NCBI GenBank assembly: GCA_902489215.1
Contig: CABTZE010000010.1
Location: forward strand, 1 to 24,109
From: an uncultured Brevibacterium sp.
GTDB taxonomy: Bacteria; Actinomycetota; Actinomycetes; Actinomycetales; Brevibacteriaceae
Length of the DNA stretch: 24,109 bases
Direction: 5' to 3'
A program made the translations under genes and the position numbers. A model generated the notes under the pieces. That model saw only the letters and a program-made list of their open reading frames with translations. It did not search any database and was not told where the DNA came from. Below, in pieces: positions 7,361-14,566 of the stretch. Position 1 is the stretch's first letter, and each line of letters starts with the position of its first letter.

Positions 7361-8722
7361 ATGAGCAGGCTTTTCGGTACGGACGGCGTTCGCGGTCTGG
7401 CCAACAAGGACATCACGGCTCGACTCGCTCTCCAGCTGGGCGTTGCAGGAAGCCGAGTTCTCGGCAGGCCCGAACAGCGCTACGGCACGGACAGCAAGCG
7501 TCCGTTCGCGATTGTCGGTCGCGACACCCGCATCAGCGGTGACTTCCTGGCATCAGCAATTTCCGGCGGTATCGCCTCGACCGGTGTTGACGTGTGGAAC
7601 GCAGGCGTTCTGCCCACCCCGGGTGTCGCTCACGCCGTGAAGGAAACAGGCGCTGACTTCGGTGTTGTGCTCTCAGCCAGCCACAACCCCATGCCGGACA
7701 ACGGCATCAAATTCTTCGGCCCCGGCGGCACCAAACTCGACGATGCCGCGGAAGACGAAATTCTCGAACTTCTCGACGCTGACTGGGACCGCCCCACCGG
7801 CGCGGACGTCGGCCGGGTCAAGCCCTACGCGGCAGCGGCAGACGAATTCGCCGAACACCTCGTATCGACTCTGGGTGACACACCCACCCCGCTGCAGGGA
7901 CTGCGCGTGGTCGTCGACTGCGCCAACGGAGCGGCATCCGTCGTCGGCCCCGCGGCTCTGCGTCAGGCCGGTGCCGACGTCACCGTCATTGCCGCAAGCC
8001 CCGATGGTCTCAACATCAATGACGGTGTCGGCTCCACACACCTTGGCCCGCTGCAGAAGGCCGTCGTCGAAAACGGCGCTGACCTCGGCGTTGCGTTTGA
8101 CGGCGACGCCGACCGTTGCCTGGCAGTTGATGCACGCGGCCGCGAAGTCAACGGCGACCAGATCATGGGCATCCTGGCTCTCGGCATGAAGGAAGCCGGC
8201 ACTCTGAAGAACGACACGCTGGTCACCACCGTCATGTCGAACCTCGGTCTCAAGCTCGCCATGGAGAAGGCCGGCATCGCCGACGTGCAGACGAAGGTCG
8301 GCGACCGCTACGTACTTGAGGGCATGCTGGCCGGCGGCCACGTGCTCGGCGGTGAACAGTCCGGACACGTGCTCATGCTCGACCACGGCACCACCGGCGA
8401 TGGTGTGCTGACAGCTTTGCACCTGATCAACCGCGTCGCCGCAACCGGCCGCACACTGGCCGACCTCGCAGCGGAGATCCCGCAGCTGCCGCAGGTGCTC
8501 ATCAACGTCCGCGGAGTCGACAAGACCCGCACAGACGACCCTGCTGTTCAGGCAGAAGTCGCCGCCGTCGAATCCGAACTCGGCAAGACCGGCCGCGTCC
8601 TGCTGCGTGCTTCGGGCACCGAACCGGTCATCCGCGTCATGGTCGAGGCCGAAACCGAAGCCGAAGCGCAGAAGCAGGCCGAACGCCTGGCCGACTGCGT
8701 CAAGCAGAACCTTGCCCTCTGA
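7361..8722 (+). CDS. glmM: Phosphoglucosamine mutase
   Basis: 453 residues. Converts glucosamine-6-phosphate to glucosamine-1-phosphate on the way to UDP-GlcNAc and peptidoglycan. Motifs: SRLFGTDGVRG at the N-terminus; the active-site loop SASHNP with phosphoserine S107; the metal loop DGDADR; the sugar-binding GEQSGH; and the C-terminal phosphate-binding RASGTEPVIRVMVEA. The start is ATG 7361, preceded by AGGAGG; an in-frame ATG at 7337 would only translate the ribosome binding site. It acts downstream of GlmS, encoded about 5.8 kb further on. Confidence 0.97.
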   Translation: MSRLFGTDGVRGLANKDITARLALQLGVAGSRVLGRPEQRYGTDSKRPFAIVGRDTRISGDFLASAISGGIASTGVDVWNAGVLPTPGVAHAVKETGADFGVVLSASHNPMPDNGIKFFGPGGTKLDDAAEDEILELLDADWDRPTGADVGRVKPYAAAADEFAEHLVSTLGDTPTPLQGLRVVVDCANGAASVVGPAALRQAGADVTVIAASPDGLNINDGVGSTHLGPLQKAVVENGADLGVAFDGDADRCLAVDARGREVNGDQIMGILALGMKEAGTLKNDTLVTTVMSNLGLKLAMEKAGIADVQTKVGDRYVLEGMLAGGHVLGGEQSGHVLMLDHGTTGDGVLTALHLINRVAATGRTLADLAAEIPQLPQVLINVRGVDKTRTDDPAVQAEVAAVESELGKTGRVLLRASGTEPVIRVMVEAETEAEAQKQAERLADCVKQNLAL

Positions 8723-8818
8723 CCGCGTTCAGCTCCCCGCACCGGGGCCGCTCAGAACCGCGGCACCTCGCACGACCGTCGTGACATTTCGCCCGGTGGC
8801 CCCGGTGGTGAGCACACA

Positions 8819-9280
8819 GTGAAGAAGAGCGCGGACAACAAGAAGGTCCTGTACGGGCGCGTGGCGGCTGGCCTGGCTGCTGCCGGCTCGACAGCGGTGG
8901 GCACCGTCGTGATCGTGGGCTTGAGCCTCCTAGCCCGAGCGACGTCCGGTTCGTCTGGCCTGTGGTGGATGTTCGGTGTGCTGACTTCGTCCTTTGCGGT
9001 GCTTGGCGGCATTGCCACGGTCGGCGCTTTCCTTACCGGCCTTGTGCGGGCGGGCTACGTGGCTGACCCCGGCAAACCGGCTCGCTGGAGCGCAATGACG
9101 GCCCTGTTCATTGCCTTTGCCAGTCCGGTCATTCTGTACGTGTTCACTGGCCCGTGGTTGACCAACGGGCTGATCGTCGCAGTCTCAACGTTCCTGTGCT
9201 CAGCAGTCGGCGCACTCATCTTCCTGCTGGTGTGGCCGCTCCTGCTGCGGGCAGGCACAGTCACCTCAATCGACGTGTGA
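8819..9280 (+). CDS. Small multi-pass membrane protein of unknown function
   Basis: 153 residues with a GTG start and a Lys-rich N-terminus (KKSADNKKVLYGR). About four hydrophobic segments follow: roughly 15-40, 48-74, 92-112 and 117-145. I recognise no family motif. The ribosome binding site is poor (GGTGG just upstream), and 96 bases separate it from glmM, so it may be expressed from the glmM transcript. It faces the minus-strand nucleotidyltransferase gene. Frame continuity, hydrophobic pattern and codon character support a real gene; function cannot be stated. Confidence 0.7.
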   Translation: MKKSADNKKVLYGRVAAGLAAAGSTAVGTVVIVGLSLLARATSGSSGLWWMFGVLTSSFAVLGGIATVGAFLTGLVRAGYVADPGKPARWSAMTALFIAFASPVILYVFTGPWLTNGLIVAVSTFLCSAVGALIFLLVWPLLLRAGTVTSIDV

Positions 9281-9348
9281 GGTTTATGGTTTTCGGGATC
9301 AACCTAACGGTTTTGTCCAGCCCCCAACCGTCTGGCGAGCTCCTGCGT

Positions 9349-9999
9349 TCATATCCGTTTAATGTGCTGAGCCCAGTCTTTACAGCGATTCTTTACTGCC
9401 TCGAGTTCCGTTGTGCTCACGCCGTAGCCGGCCACTTCGAAAGGTTCGATTCGGTCCGCCATCTCAAGGCGTTCCGCAAACATCGATTCATCGAATCCTG
9501 GATCAGACGCCGCAGCCATTTCCAGCAGCTCCCGGTCGGTGTATCGCCCAGATCCGCGTATTGAATCAACATCGAGAAAATCTCTTGTTTCACCACGTGA
9601 GTAAAGAGCCAAGACCTTATTGGAGACCGCGTCTTCGACAGCAAGAACAGGACCTACTTCCAGTGCCACTGGCTCACGCTCACGCCAGTCGATACCCAGA
9701 TCCAGTTCAGTTTGCAGCCCGAGGCGCGACGAAACAACCATTCGAGTGAATGACTCGCTCTGCCGGGGAACGTCGACTTCGTAGCCGGCTTCTTCTAAAC
9801 GCTCGCGAATCGATTCGACAGCGGTGCTGAACTTGTCTTGCGCTGACATAACAGTGAAGAGGTCCACATCGGCTGTAGGTCGCTGAGTGAGACCGTGTTC
9901 ACGAATAGCCCCCGACCCGGCCAAAGCGAACCCAGAGTCGGCGGCATCGCTCAGGGCAATGCGGGCAACATCGCGCTGCATTGCCTCGCGGCTACACAT
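9349..9999 (-). CDS. AbiEii/AbiGii-family nucleotidyltransferase (toxin-like)
   Basis: 216 residues. The nucleotidyltransferase signature is present: LAGSG at about 26-30 followed by D44-x-D46 (TADVDLF), the metal-binding acidic pair. The AbiEii-type second motif is VEDAVSNKVLALYSRGETRDFLDVDSI (about 121-147), including K128, R139-D140 and D143. Proteins of this family include AbiEii toxins, which inhibit growth by transferring nucleotides, and are usually paired with an antitoxin encoded just upstream. Here the start ATG (9999) overlaps the upstream 105-residue gene by 8 bases; an inner ATG at 9981 has GAGG close upstream and is an alternative. Local GC is visibly lower than in neighbours, which suggests acquisition. 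Toxicity is inferred only. Confidence 0.82.
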   Translation of the reverse strand: MCSREAMQRDVARIALSDAADSGFALAGSGAIREHGLTQRPTADVDLFTVMSAQDKFSTAVESIRERLEEAGYEVDVPRQSESFTRMVVSSRLGLQTELDLGIDWREREPVALEVGPVLAVEDAVSNKVLALYSRGETRDFLDVDSIRGSGRYTDRELLEMAAASDPGFDESMFAERLEMADRIEPFEVAGYGVSTTELEAVKNRCKDWAQHIKRI

Positions 10000-10309
10000 T
10001 CACACGCTTCAGCTGAGGAAAGCGATCTTCCCAAAGATCGCGTACACGGGAATCCAAGCTCAGGTGTGGCCATACCTGCAGCAGTCTGTCCTTGTTGATC
10101 AGCTGTGCTTGGATCTCAGCGGTGCCTTCTGCAAGCAGAGCCTGGTAAGCCAAGCGCACCCCGCCGGGATCAGTCACGTCAATATCGCCGTCGTCAATCC
10201 ACCGAACCCAGATCGGCAGGCGAATGGTGCCCTGCGGCGGCCCCTTCAAGTCATCGAGACTGTCAACGACCTCGTACGGTTTCAGATCCCGGAACCGCAC
10301 TCGTTCCAT
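9992..10309 (-). CDS. 105-residue partner of the AbiEii-like gene (putative antitoxin)
   Basis: 105 residues, acidic-to-neutral, starting MERVRFRDLKPYEVVDSLDDL, with an ATG preceded by GGGAG (10315-10319 on the minus strand). No classical helix-turn-helix is obvious by eye. Landmarks are an N-terminal helix, a short beta-like segment (TIRLPIWVRWIDDGDIDVTDP) and a C-terminal helical part ending DRFPQLKRVNV. I do not recognise it as the AbiEi (COG5340) antitoxin, which is larger. The 8-base overlap with the nucleotidyltransferase, and its place as first gene, make it the likely regulator or antidote. The function is inferred from context only. Confidence 0.7.
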   Translation of the reverse strand: MERVRFRDLKPYEVVDSLDDLKGPPQGTIRLPIWVRWIDDGDIDVTDPGGVRLAYQALLAEGTAEIQAQLINKDRLLQVWPHLSLDSRVRDLWEDRFPQLKRVNV

Positions 10310-10402
10310 GACTGCTCCCTTCGGCTGTTCACCCTTTCAGCCTACCGTTTTCTCCGACTCGCAGCCTCAAGATTCTCTGCCAGGAAATGACCGCGGGCTG
10401 CT

Positions 10403-12313
10403 CTAGTCTCCCGAGGTGCCGCCGGCTGAGTCTTCTGACTCCTCTTGGTCTGCGAACTGGGTTGTGTACAGCTGCGCGTACCGGCCGTTCTGCGCCAGGA
10501 GTTCGCTGTGGGTGCCGCGCTCAACAGCCTGCCCGCCCTCAATCACGATGATCTGATCGGCACTGCGCACAGTCGACAGGCGGTGGGCGATGACCAGGGC
10601 AGTGCGGCCGGTCATGGCTTCGTTCAACGCGTGCTGCACAGCCGCCTCGTTCGTTGAATCGAGAGCACTCGTCGCTTCATCCAGCACCACCACAGCGGGT
10701 TCGGCAAGCAGAAGACGGGCAATCGTGAGCCGCTGGCGTTCACCGCCGGACAGCCGGTAGCCGCGCTCTCCAATGACAGTGTTGAGCCCATCGGGTAGGG
10801 CGTCGATGACAGGCCACAGCCTCGCGCGTTCCAGTGCGGAGCGCAGCTCATCATCTGTCGCATCAGGTTTGGCGATCGTCAGATTGTCGCGAATGGATTC
10901 GTGGAACAGGTGGCCGTCCTGTGTGACCATGCCGACGGTCGACTTCAGCGCATCAAAGCTCAGATCCCGCACATCAACTCCGGACAGCTCAACAGCGCCT
11001 TCTGTCACGTCATACAGCCTGGGCAGCAGAGATGCGATCGTTGACTTTCCAGCACCGGAGGAGCCCACGAGGGCGACCGTGTGACCAGCCGGAACGGAAA
11101 TGTTCAGCCCGTGCAGCACCTCGGAAGACTCCCGGCCGTCAAGAACCGAGACCTCTTCAAGAGAGGCGAGAGACACCTCGGCGGCGGTGGGGTAGCGGAA
11201 TGAAACGTCGCGGTACTCAACAGAGACCGGGCCACCGGGCAGGGGCCTGGGGGACTCAGGTTCCTGCACGGTGGAGCGCAGATCAAGAATCTCGAACACC
11301 CGCTGGAACGACACGATTGCAGACGTGATGTCCATGCGCGCATTCGCCAGCATTGTCAGCGGCGTGTACAGGCGGGTCAGCAGCAGCGCGAGTGTGACGA
11401 CCTTGCCCGCATCGAGCGAACCGGCCACCGCCTGCATACCGCCGACCCCGTACACCAGGGCCAAAGCCAGAGCGGATACAAGTGTGAGCGCAGCCAGGAA
11501 CGTCACCTGCAGCATGGCGGTGCGCACACCGATATCGCGCACCCGACCGGCACGGTCGGCGAACTCCGCCGACTCCTTCTGCGGGCTGCCGAACAGCTTG
11601 ACCAGGGTCGCCCCGCCAGCTGAGAACCGTTCCGTCATGCGTGTGGACATCGCCGCGTTGAGATCGGCCGCCTGAAACTGCAGCGACGCCAAACGGCCGG
11701 CAATGAAACGGGCGGGCACCAAGAAAATCGGCAGAAGCAGAACCGACAACACCGTCACCTGCCACGAAATCGCGACCATGACACCGACCGTCAGCGCAAG
11801 CGACACAAGGTTCGTCACAACCCCGGACAGCGTGTTGGAAAACGCCCGCTGCGCTCCCATAACGTCGTTGTTGAGCCGGGAGATCAGCGCGCCCGTGCGG
11901 GTCCGGTTGAAAAACGCCACCGGCAGAGTCTGCACGTGATCAAAAACCGCGGTGCGCAGATCAAAGATCAGGCCTTCGCCAATGCGGGCCGAAAAATAGC
12001 GCGACACAATCGTCAACGCCGCATCGAGCAGCGCCAGCACTCCCATGAGAACCGCGATGCCGACAATCAGACTCACCGGCCCACCAGCGGTAATGGCATT
12101 GACCACCCGGCCAGCCAGCACCGGAGTGGCCACAGCAACACCGGCTGAGACCGCAGAGAGCAGAATGAACAGGGTCAGTTTGGTCTTGTGCCGAGCCGCA
12201 AAACCGCCGATGCGCCGCAGGGCAGCCCGGTCAACCTCCGGGGCCTCACGCCCCTTGGTGCGCTGACTGGCTGTCGTCCTGTGCAGAATCGCCATGGGGG
12301 AGTAGTTCGACAC
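10403..12313 (-). CDS. ABC exporter: fused membrane domain and ATPase (MsbA/LmrA-like half transporter)
   Basis: 636 residues from the GTG at 12313. That start is chosen because AAAGGAG lies 4 bases upstream; a 17-residue longer frame would translate the leader hairpin. Type-1 ABC exporter membrane domain at about 45-330 with six hydrophobic segments, including FFNRTRTGALISRLNNDV, the usual coupling region. The ATPase domain has Walker A GSSGAGKST, Q-loop VTQDG, signature LSGGERQRL, Walker B VVVLDEATSAL and H-loop IAHRLSTV. One half transporter is encoded, so it would homodimerise. The substrate is unknown (lipid, peptide or drug). The minus-strand AbiEii-like pair follows 93 bases downstream without a clear terminator. 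Confidence 0.93.
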   Translation of the reverse strand: MSNYSPMAILHRTTASQRTKGREAPEVDRAALRRIGGFAARHKTKLTLFILLSAVSAGVAVATPVLAGRVVNAITAGGPVSLIVGIAVLMGVLALLDAALTIVSRYFSARIGEGLIFDLRTAVFDHVQTLPVAFFNRTRTGALISRLNNDVMGAQRAFSNTLSGVVTNLVSLALTVGVMVAISWQVTVLSVLLLPIFLVPARFIAGRLASLQFQAADLNAAMSTRMTERFSAGGATLVKLFGSPQKESAEFADRAGRVRDIGVRTAMLQVTFLAALTLVSALALALVYGVGGMQAVAGSLDAGKVVTLALLLTRLYTPLTMLANARMDITSAIVSFQRVFEILDLRSTVQEPESPRPLPGGPVSVEYRDVSFRYPTAAEVSLASLEEVSVLDGRESSEVLHGLNISVPAGHTVALVGSSGAGKSTIASLLPRLYDVTEGAVELSGVDVRDLSFDALKSTVGMVTQDGHLFHESIRDNLTIAKPDATDDELRSALERARLWPVIDALPDGLNTVIGERGYRLSGGERQRLTIARLLLAEPAVVVLDEATSALDSTNEAAVQHALNEAMTGRTALVIAHRLSTVRSADQIIVIEGGQAVERGTHSELLAQNGRYAQLYTTQFADQEESEDSAGGTSGD

Positions 12314-12317
12314 GATG

Positions 12318-12324
12318 CTCCTTT
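12318..12324 (-). promoter_or_regulatory. Ribosome binding site fixing the ABC exporter start
   Basis: AAAGGAG on the minus strand, 4 bases before GTG 12313. Its GGAGC can also pair with the GCTCC in the 5' arm of the leader hairpin at 12331-12362, a possible alternative fold. Confidence 0.6.
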
Positions 12325-12330
12325 CACCAC

Positions 12331-12362
12331 GCTCCCTGACCTGAACCAGGACAGGAGGGAGC
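12331..12362. repeat. Leader inverted repeat of the ABC exporter gene
   Basis: GCTCCCT (12331-12337) is the reverse complement of AGGGAGC (12356-12362). An inner CCTG/CAGG pair adds a second stem. On the exporter mRNA the outer stem can extend by U-G, G-U and C-G pairs to about 10 pairs, ending within about 9 bases of the ribosome binding site. It could be an operator or a translation-control hairpin; the sequence cannot decide. Confidence 0.55.
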
Positions 12363-12382
12363 ACGGGAAGTCTAGCGCCGCC

Positions 12383-12406
12383 TCGTCATATGGAGCTTTA
12401 TGACGA
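12383..12406. promoter_or_regulatory. Perfect 8-8-8 inverted repeat, candidate operator
   Basis: TCGTCATA (12383-12390) and TATGACGA (12399-12406) are exact reverse complements separated by 8 bases. The 24-base two-fold element lies in the promoter region shared by the divergent ABC exporter and metQ genes. Spacing and symmetry suit a dimeric repressor of TetR/GntR type. No regulator gene is next to it. Confidence 0.55.
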
Positions 12407-12481
12407 AAAGCGCGTGAAAGCTGTCCGCAGAGTGAGAAACTTGCCGACAACACAAGCACACTCGTCAGAAGGACTGAACAT

Positions 12482-13315
12482 ATGAAACTGCGCATCGCAG
12501 CTATTGCCGCCGCCGCAAGCCTGATCCTCACCGGCTGCGGTGCAGGCGGAGGAAACCAGGAAGTCGGCCAGAAGGACGGTGACATCACCAAGCTGACCGT
12601 CGGCGTCTCGCCCGTTCCACACGGTGACATCCTGCGCTACGTCGACGAAAACCTGGCAGAAGAAGCCGGCCTCGACATCGAGGTCAAGGAGTACACCGAC
12701 TACGCGCTGCCCAACCGTGCGCTCGTTGACGGTGACCTCGACGCCAACTACTTCCAGCACAAGCCGTACCTGGACGAAGAAGTCGAAGGCCAGGGCTACA
12801 AGCTCTACGCATTCGAAGGTGTGCACATCGAACCGATCGCGCTGTTCTCCAAGAAGGTGAAGTCGGTTGACGAACTGCCCGAGGGCGGCACCGTCGGCAT
12901 CAACAACGACCCCGCCAACCAGGGCCGTGCCCTTGACATGCTGGCCAAGGAAGGCGTCATCACGCTGGCTGACGGCAAGGACGCAACCACTGCCACCATC
13001 AAGGACATCAAGGACAACCCGAAGAACCTCGAATTCAAGGAAGCCGACGCAGCACAGCTGGCACGCACCCTTGAAGACACCGACGCTTCGATCATCAACG
13101 GCAACAACGCCCTGGAAGCAGGACTGTCGCCCACCGAAGACTCGATCCTCGTGGAATCGGCTGAAGACAACCCCTACGCGAACTTCCTCGCAGTCCGCGA
13201 AGGCGACGAAGAAAACGAAGCCATCAAGAAGCTCGACGAACTCCTGCACTCAGAAGAAGTGAAGAAGTTCATCGAAGACACGTGGACCGACGGCGCGGTG
13301 CTTCCCGCCTTCTGA
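12482..13315 (+). CDS. MetQ/NlpA-family substrate-binding lipoprotein
   Basis: 277 residues. Lipoprotein signal with lipobox LTGC (C19). The mature part has the NlpA/MetQ fold landmarks: LTVGVSPVPHGDIL, EVKEYTDYALPNRALVDGDLDANYFQHKPYLD, VHIEPIALFS, VGINNDPANQGRALDMLAKEGVI, and ASIINGNNALEAGL near the C-terminus. Relatives bind L- or D-methionine for the MetNIQ importer. No MetN ATPase or MetI permease lies in the window, so it is an orphan or works with a distant system. AGAAGGA is 8 bases before the ATG. No SAM riboswitch was recognised upstream. The ligand is inferred from family. Confidence 0.88.
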   Translation: MKLRIAAIAAAASLILTGCGAGGGNQEVGQKDGDITKLTVGVSPVPHGDILRYVDENLAEEAGLDIEVKEYTDYALPNRALVDGDLDANYFQHKPYLDEEVEGQGYKLYAFEGVHIEPIALFSKKVKSVDELPEGGTVGINNDPANQGRALDMLAKEGVITLADGKDATTATIKDIKDNPKNLEFKEADAAQLARTLEDTDASIINGNNALEAGLSPTEDSILVESAEDNPYANFLAVREGDEENEAIKKLDELLHSEEVKKFIEDTWTDGAVLPAF

Positions 13316-13323
13316 TTGACACA

Positions 13324-13362
13324 CCCCTGAGGGCTTCGCCCGTGGAAGGCGAGCCCCAGGGG
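13324..13362. terminator. Terminator region between convergent metQ and coaA
   Basis: CCCCTGAGGGCTTCGCC pairs with GGCGAGCCCCAGGGG through a long stem with two bulges, starting 8 bases after the metQ stop. No T-run follows. A second small hairpin lies just beyond (13378-13389). Confidence 0.65.
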
Positions 13363-13377
13363 ACTTCGAAATCACAC

Positions 13378-13389
13378 GGGCTTCGGCCC
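13378..13389. terminator. TTCG tetraloop mini-hairpin
   Basis: GGGC-TTCG-GCCC forms a short, stable UUCG tetraloop hairpin 31 bases beyond the coaA stop, between convergent genes. It may assist termination in either direction. Confidence 0.4.
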
Positions 13390-13420
13390 ACCAGACGCCG
13401 GGTTCAGCGGTGCGGACTGA

Positions 13421-14479
13421 CTACAGTTTGCGCAGCTGGATCCGGCGTACTGAATGGTCGGCCGATTTCGTCAGAATCAAATCGGCCCGACCGCGCGATG
13501 GAGCGACGTTCTCCCGCAGGTTGGGTGCGTTGATCGAATCCCAAATCTCACCGGCGAGGGTGAGCGCTTCGTCTTCCGTCAGCTCCGAATAGCGGTGGAA
13601 ATACGAATCCGGCTGGGTGAAAGCGCCCGACTTCAGCTCCATGAACCTGTCGATGTACCACTGGCGAATATCACCGGCAGCCGCGTCGACGTAGACGGAG
13701 AAGTCGAAGTAGTCGCTGACGGACATACCCACTTTGCCGTCAGCGCGCGGCCTGGGCGGCTGCAGAACATTGAGCCCTTCGACAATGAGCACATCTGGTG
13801 AACGGACCGTGATTTCAGCACCCGGAACAATGTCGTAAGTGTGGTGCGAATAGACGGGAGCGCGTGCTTCTTCTGCACCGGACTTGACCTTGGACAGGAA
13901 ACGCATAAGCGCCCGTCGGTCATAGGACTCCGGGAATCCCTTTCGCGACGTCAGACCACGGCGGGCAAGTTCTGCATTGGGAAACAGGAACCCATCCGTG
14001 GTGACGAGCTCAACCTTCGGGGTGTCCGGCCAGCGGGCCATCATCTCACGCAGAACACGCGCCGTCGTGGACTTTCCGACGGCCACCGAACCGGCCACAC
14101 CGATGACAAACGGAATGTGCTGCGGGGCAGGGTCGTGACCGCTGGCGCGCAGCGGGGCGAAGAACTCCCGCGTGAGCCTGTGCTTTTTGCGGCGGGCGGA
14201 AACGTACAGGTTGAGCAGACGTGACAGCGGCAGATAGATCTCTTCGATCTCGGTGGTGTCCATGCGCTCACCCTTACCGCGCAGACGCTCCACATCGGCC
14301 GCCGTCAACGGCAGGGGAGTGGCCTGAGCAAGTTCCGACCACGTGGAGCGGTCAAAACTCCAAAACGGCGAGGCGATGGACTGCCCGCTCTGCTTCTGGT
14401 GCGGGCGCAGGCCCGCGAGCAGGCGAGCGGGATCGAGGTCGCTGGATCGAACGAACGGTGTGGCGTCGTTGTGTTCCAT
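13421..14479 (-). CDS. coaA: Pantothenate kinase, type I
   Basis: 352 residues. Phosphorylates pantothenate, the first and usually feedback-regulated step of coenzyme A synthesis. P-loop GVAGSVAVGKST (127-138). Other family blocks: FWSFDRSTW at the N-terminus, LVTTDGFLFPN, GFPESYD, APVYSHHTYDIVPG, VLIVEGLNVLQ, SVYVDA, and FMELKSGAFTQPDSYFHRY. The start ATG has GAGGAC 11 bases upstream, a long spacing. About 40 residues longer than Escherichia coli CoaA, mostly at the N-terminus. Divergent from glmS across 87 bases. Confidence 0.96.
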   Translation of the reverse strand: MEHNDATPFVRSSDLDPARLLAGLRPHQKQSGQSIASPFWSFDRSTWSELAQATPLPLTAADVERLRGKGERMDTTEIEEIYLPLSRLLNLYVSARRKKHRLTREFFAPLRASGHDPAPQHIPFVIGVAGSVAVGKSTTARVLREMMARWPDTPKVELVTTDGFLFPNAELARRGLTSRKGFPESYDRRALMRFLSKVKSGAEEARAPVYSHHTYDIVPGAEITVRSPDVLIVEGLNVLQPPRPRADGKVGMSVSDYFDFSVYVDAAAGDIRQWYIDRFMELKSGAFTQPDSYFHRYSELTEDEALTLAGEIWDSINAPNLRENVAPSRGRADLILTKSADHSVRRIQLRKL

Positions 14480-14552
14480 AGGTGCTGCAGGTCCTCGTTT
14501 CGCTCAGCATTCACTCAGGCGGCGAAATCCAGCTTACGGCACCACCGCGCGG

Positions 14553-14558
14553 TAATAT
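14553..14558 (+). promoter_or_regulatory. -10 box of a probably leaderless glmS transcript
   Basis: TAATAT sits only 8 bases before the ATG at 14567, so transcription should begin at or within a few bases of the start codon. No Shine-Dalgarno sequence is present (ATTGAAGTCT precedes the ATG), which agrees with a leaderless mRNA. No strong -35 is seen. Confidence 0.6.
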
Positions 14559-14566
14559 TGAAGTCT

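Noticed and set aside
9307..9331. ACGGTT/AACCGT inverted repeat between the membrane-protein and AbiEii-like genes as a terminator
   Set aside because: Only 6 pairs with a 13-base loop; too weak to list as a feature, although a convergent terminator would be expected here.
9349..10309. Complete classical AbiE phage-defence system
   Set aside because: The toxin-like half fits, but the partner does not resemble AbiEi, so only a variant or related pair can be claimed.
12407..12481. SAM riboswitch or T-box upstream of metQ
   Set aside because: Only 75-100 bases are available and none of the conserved core elements could be recognised.
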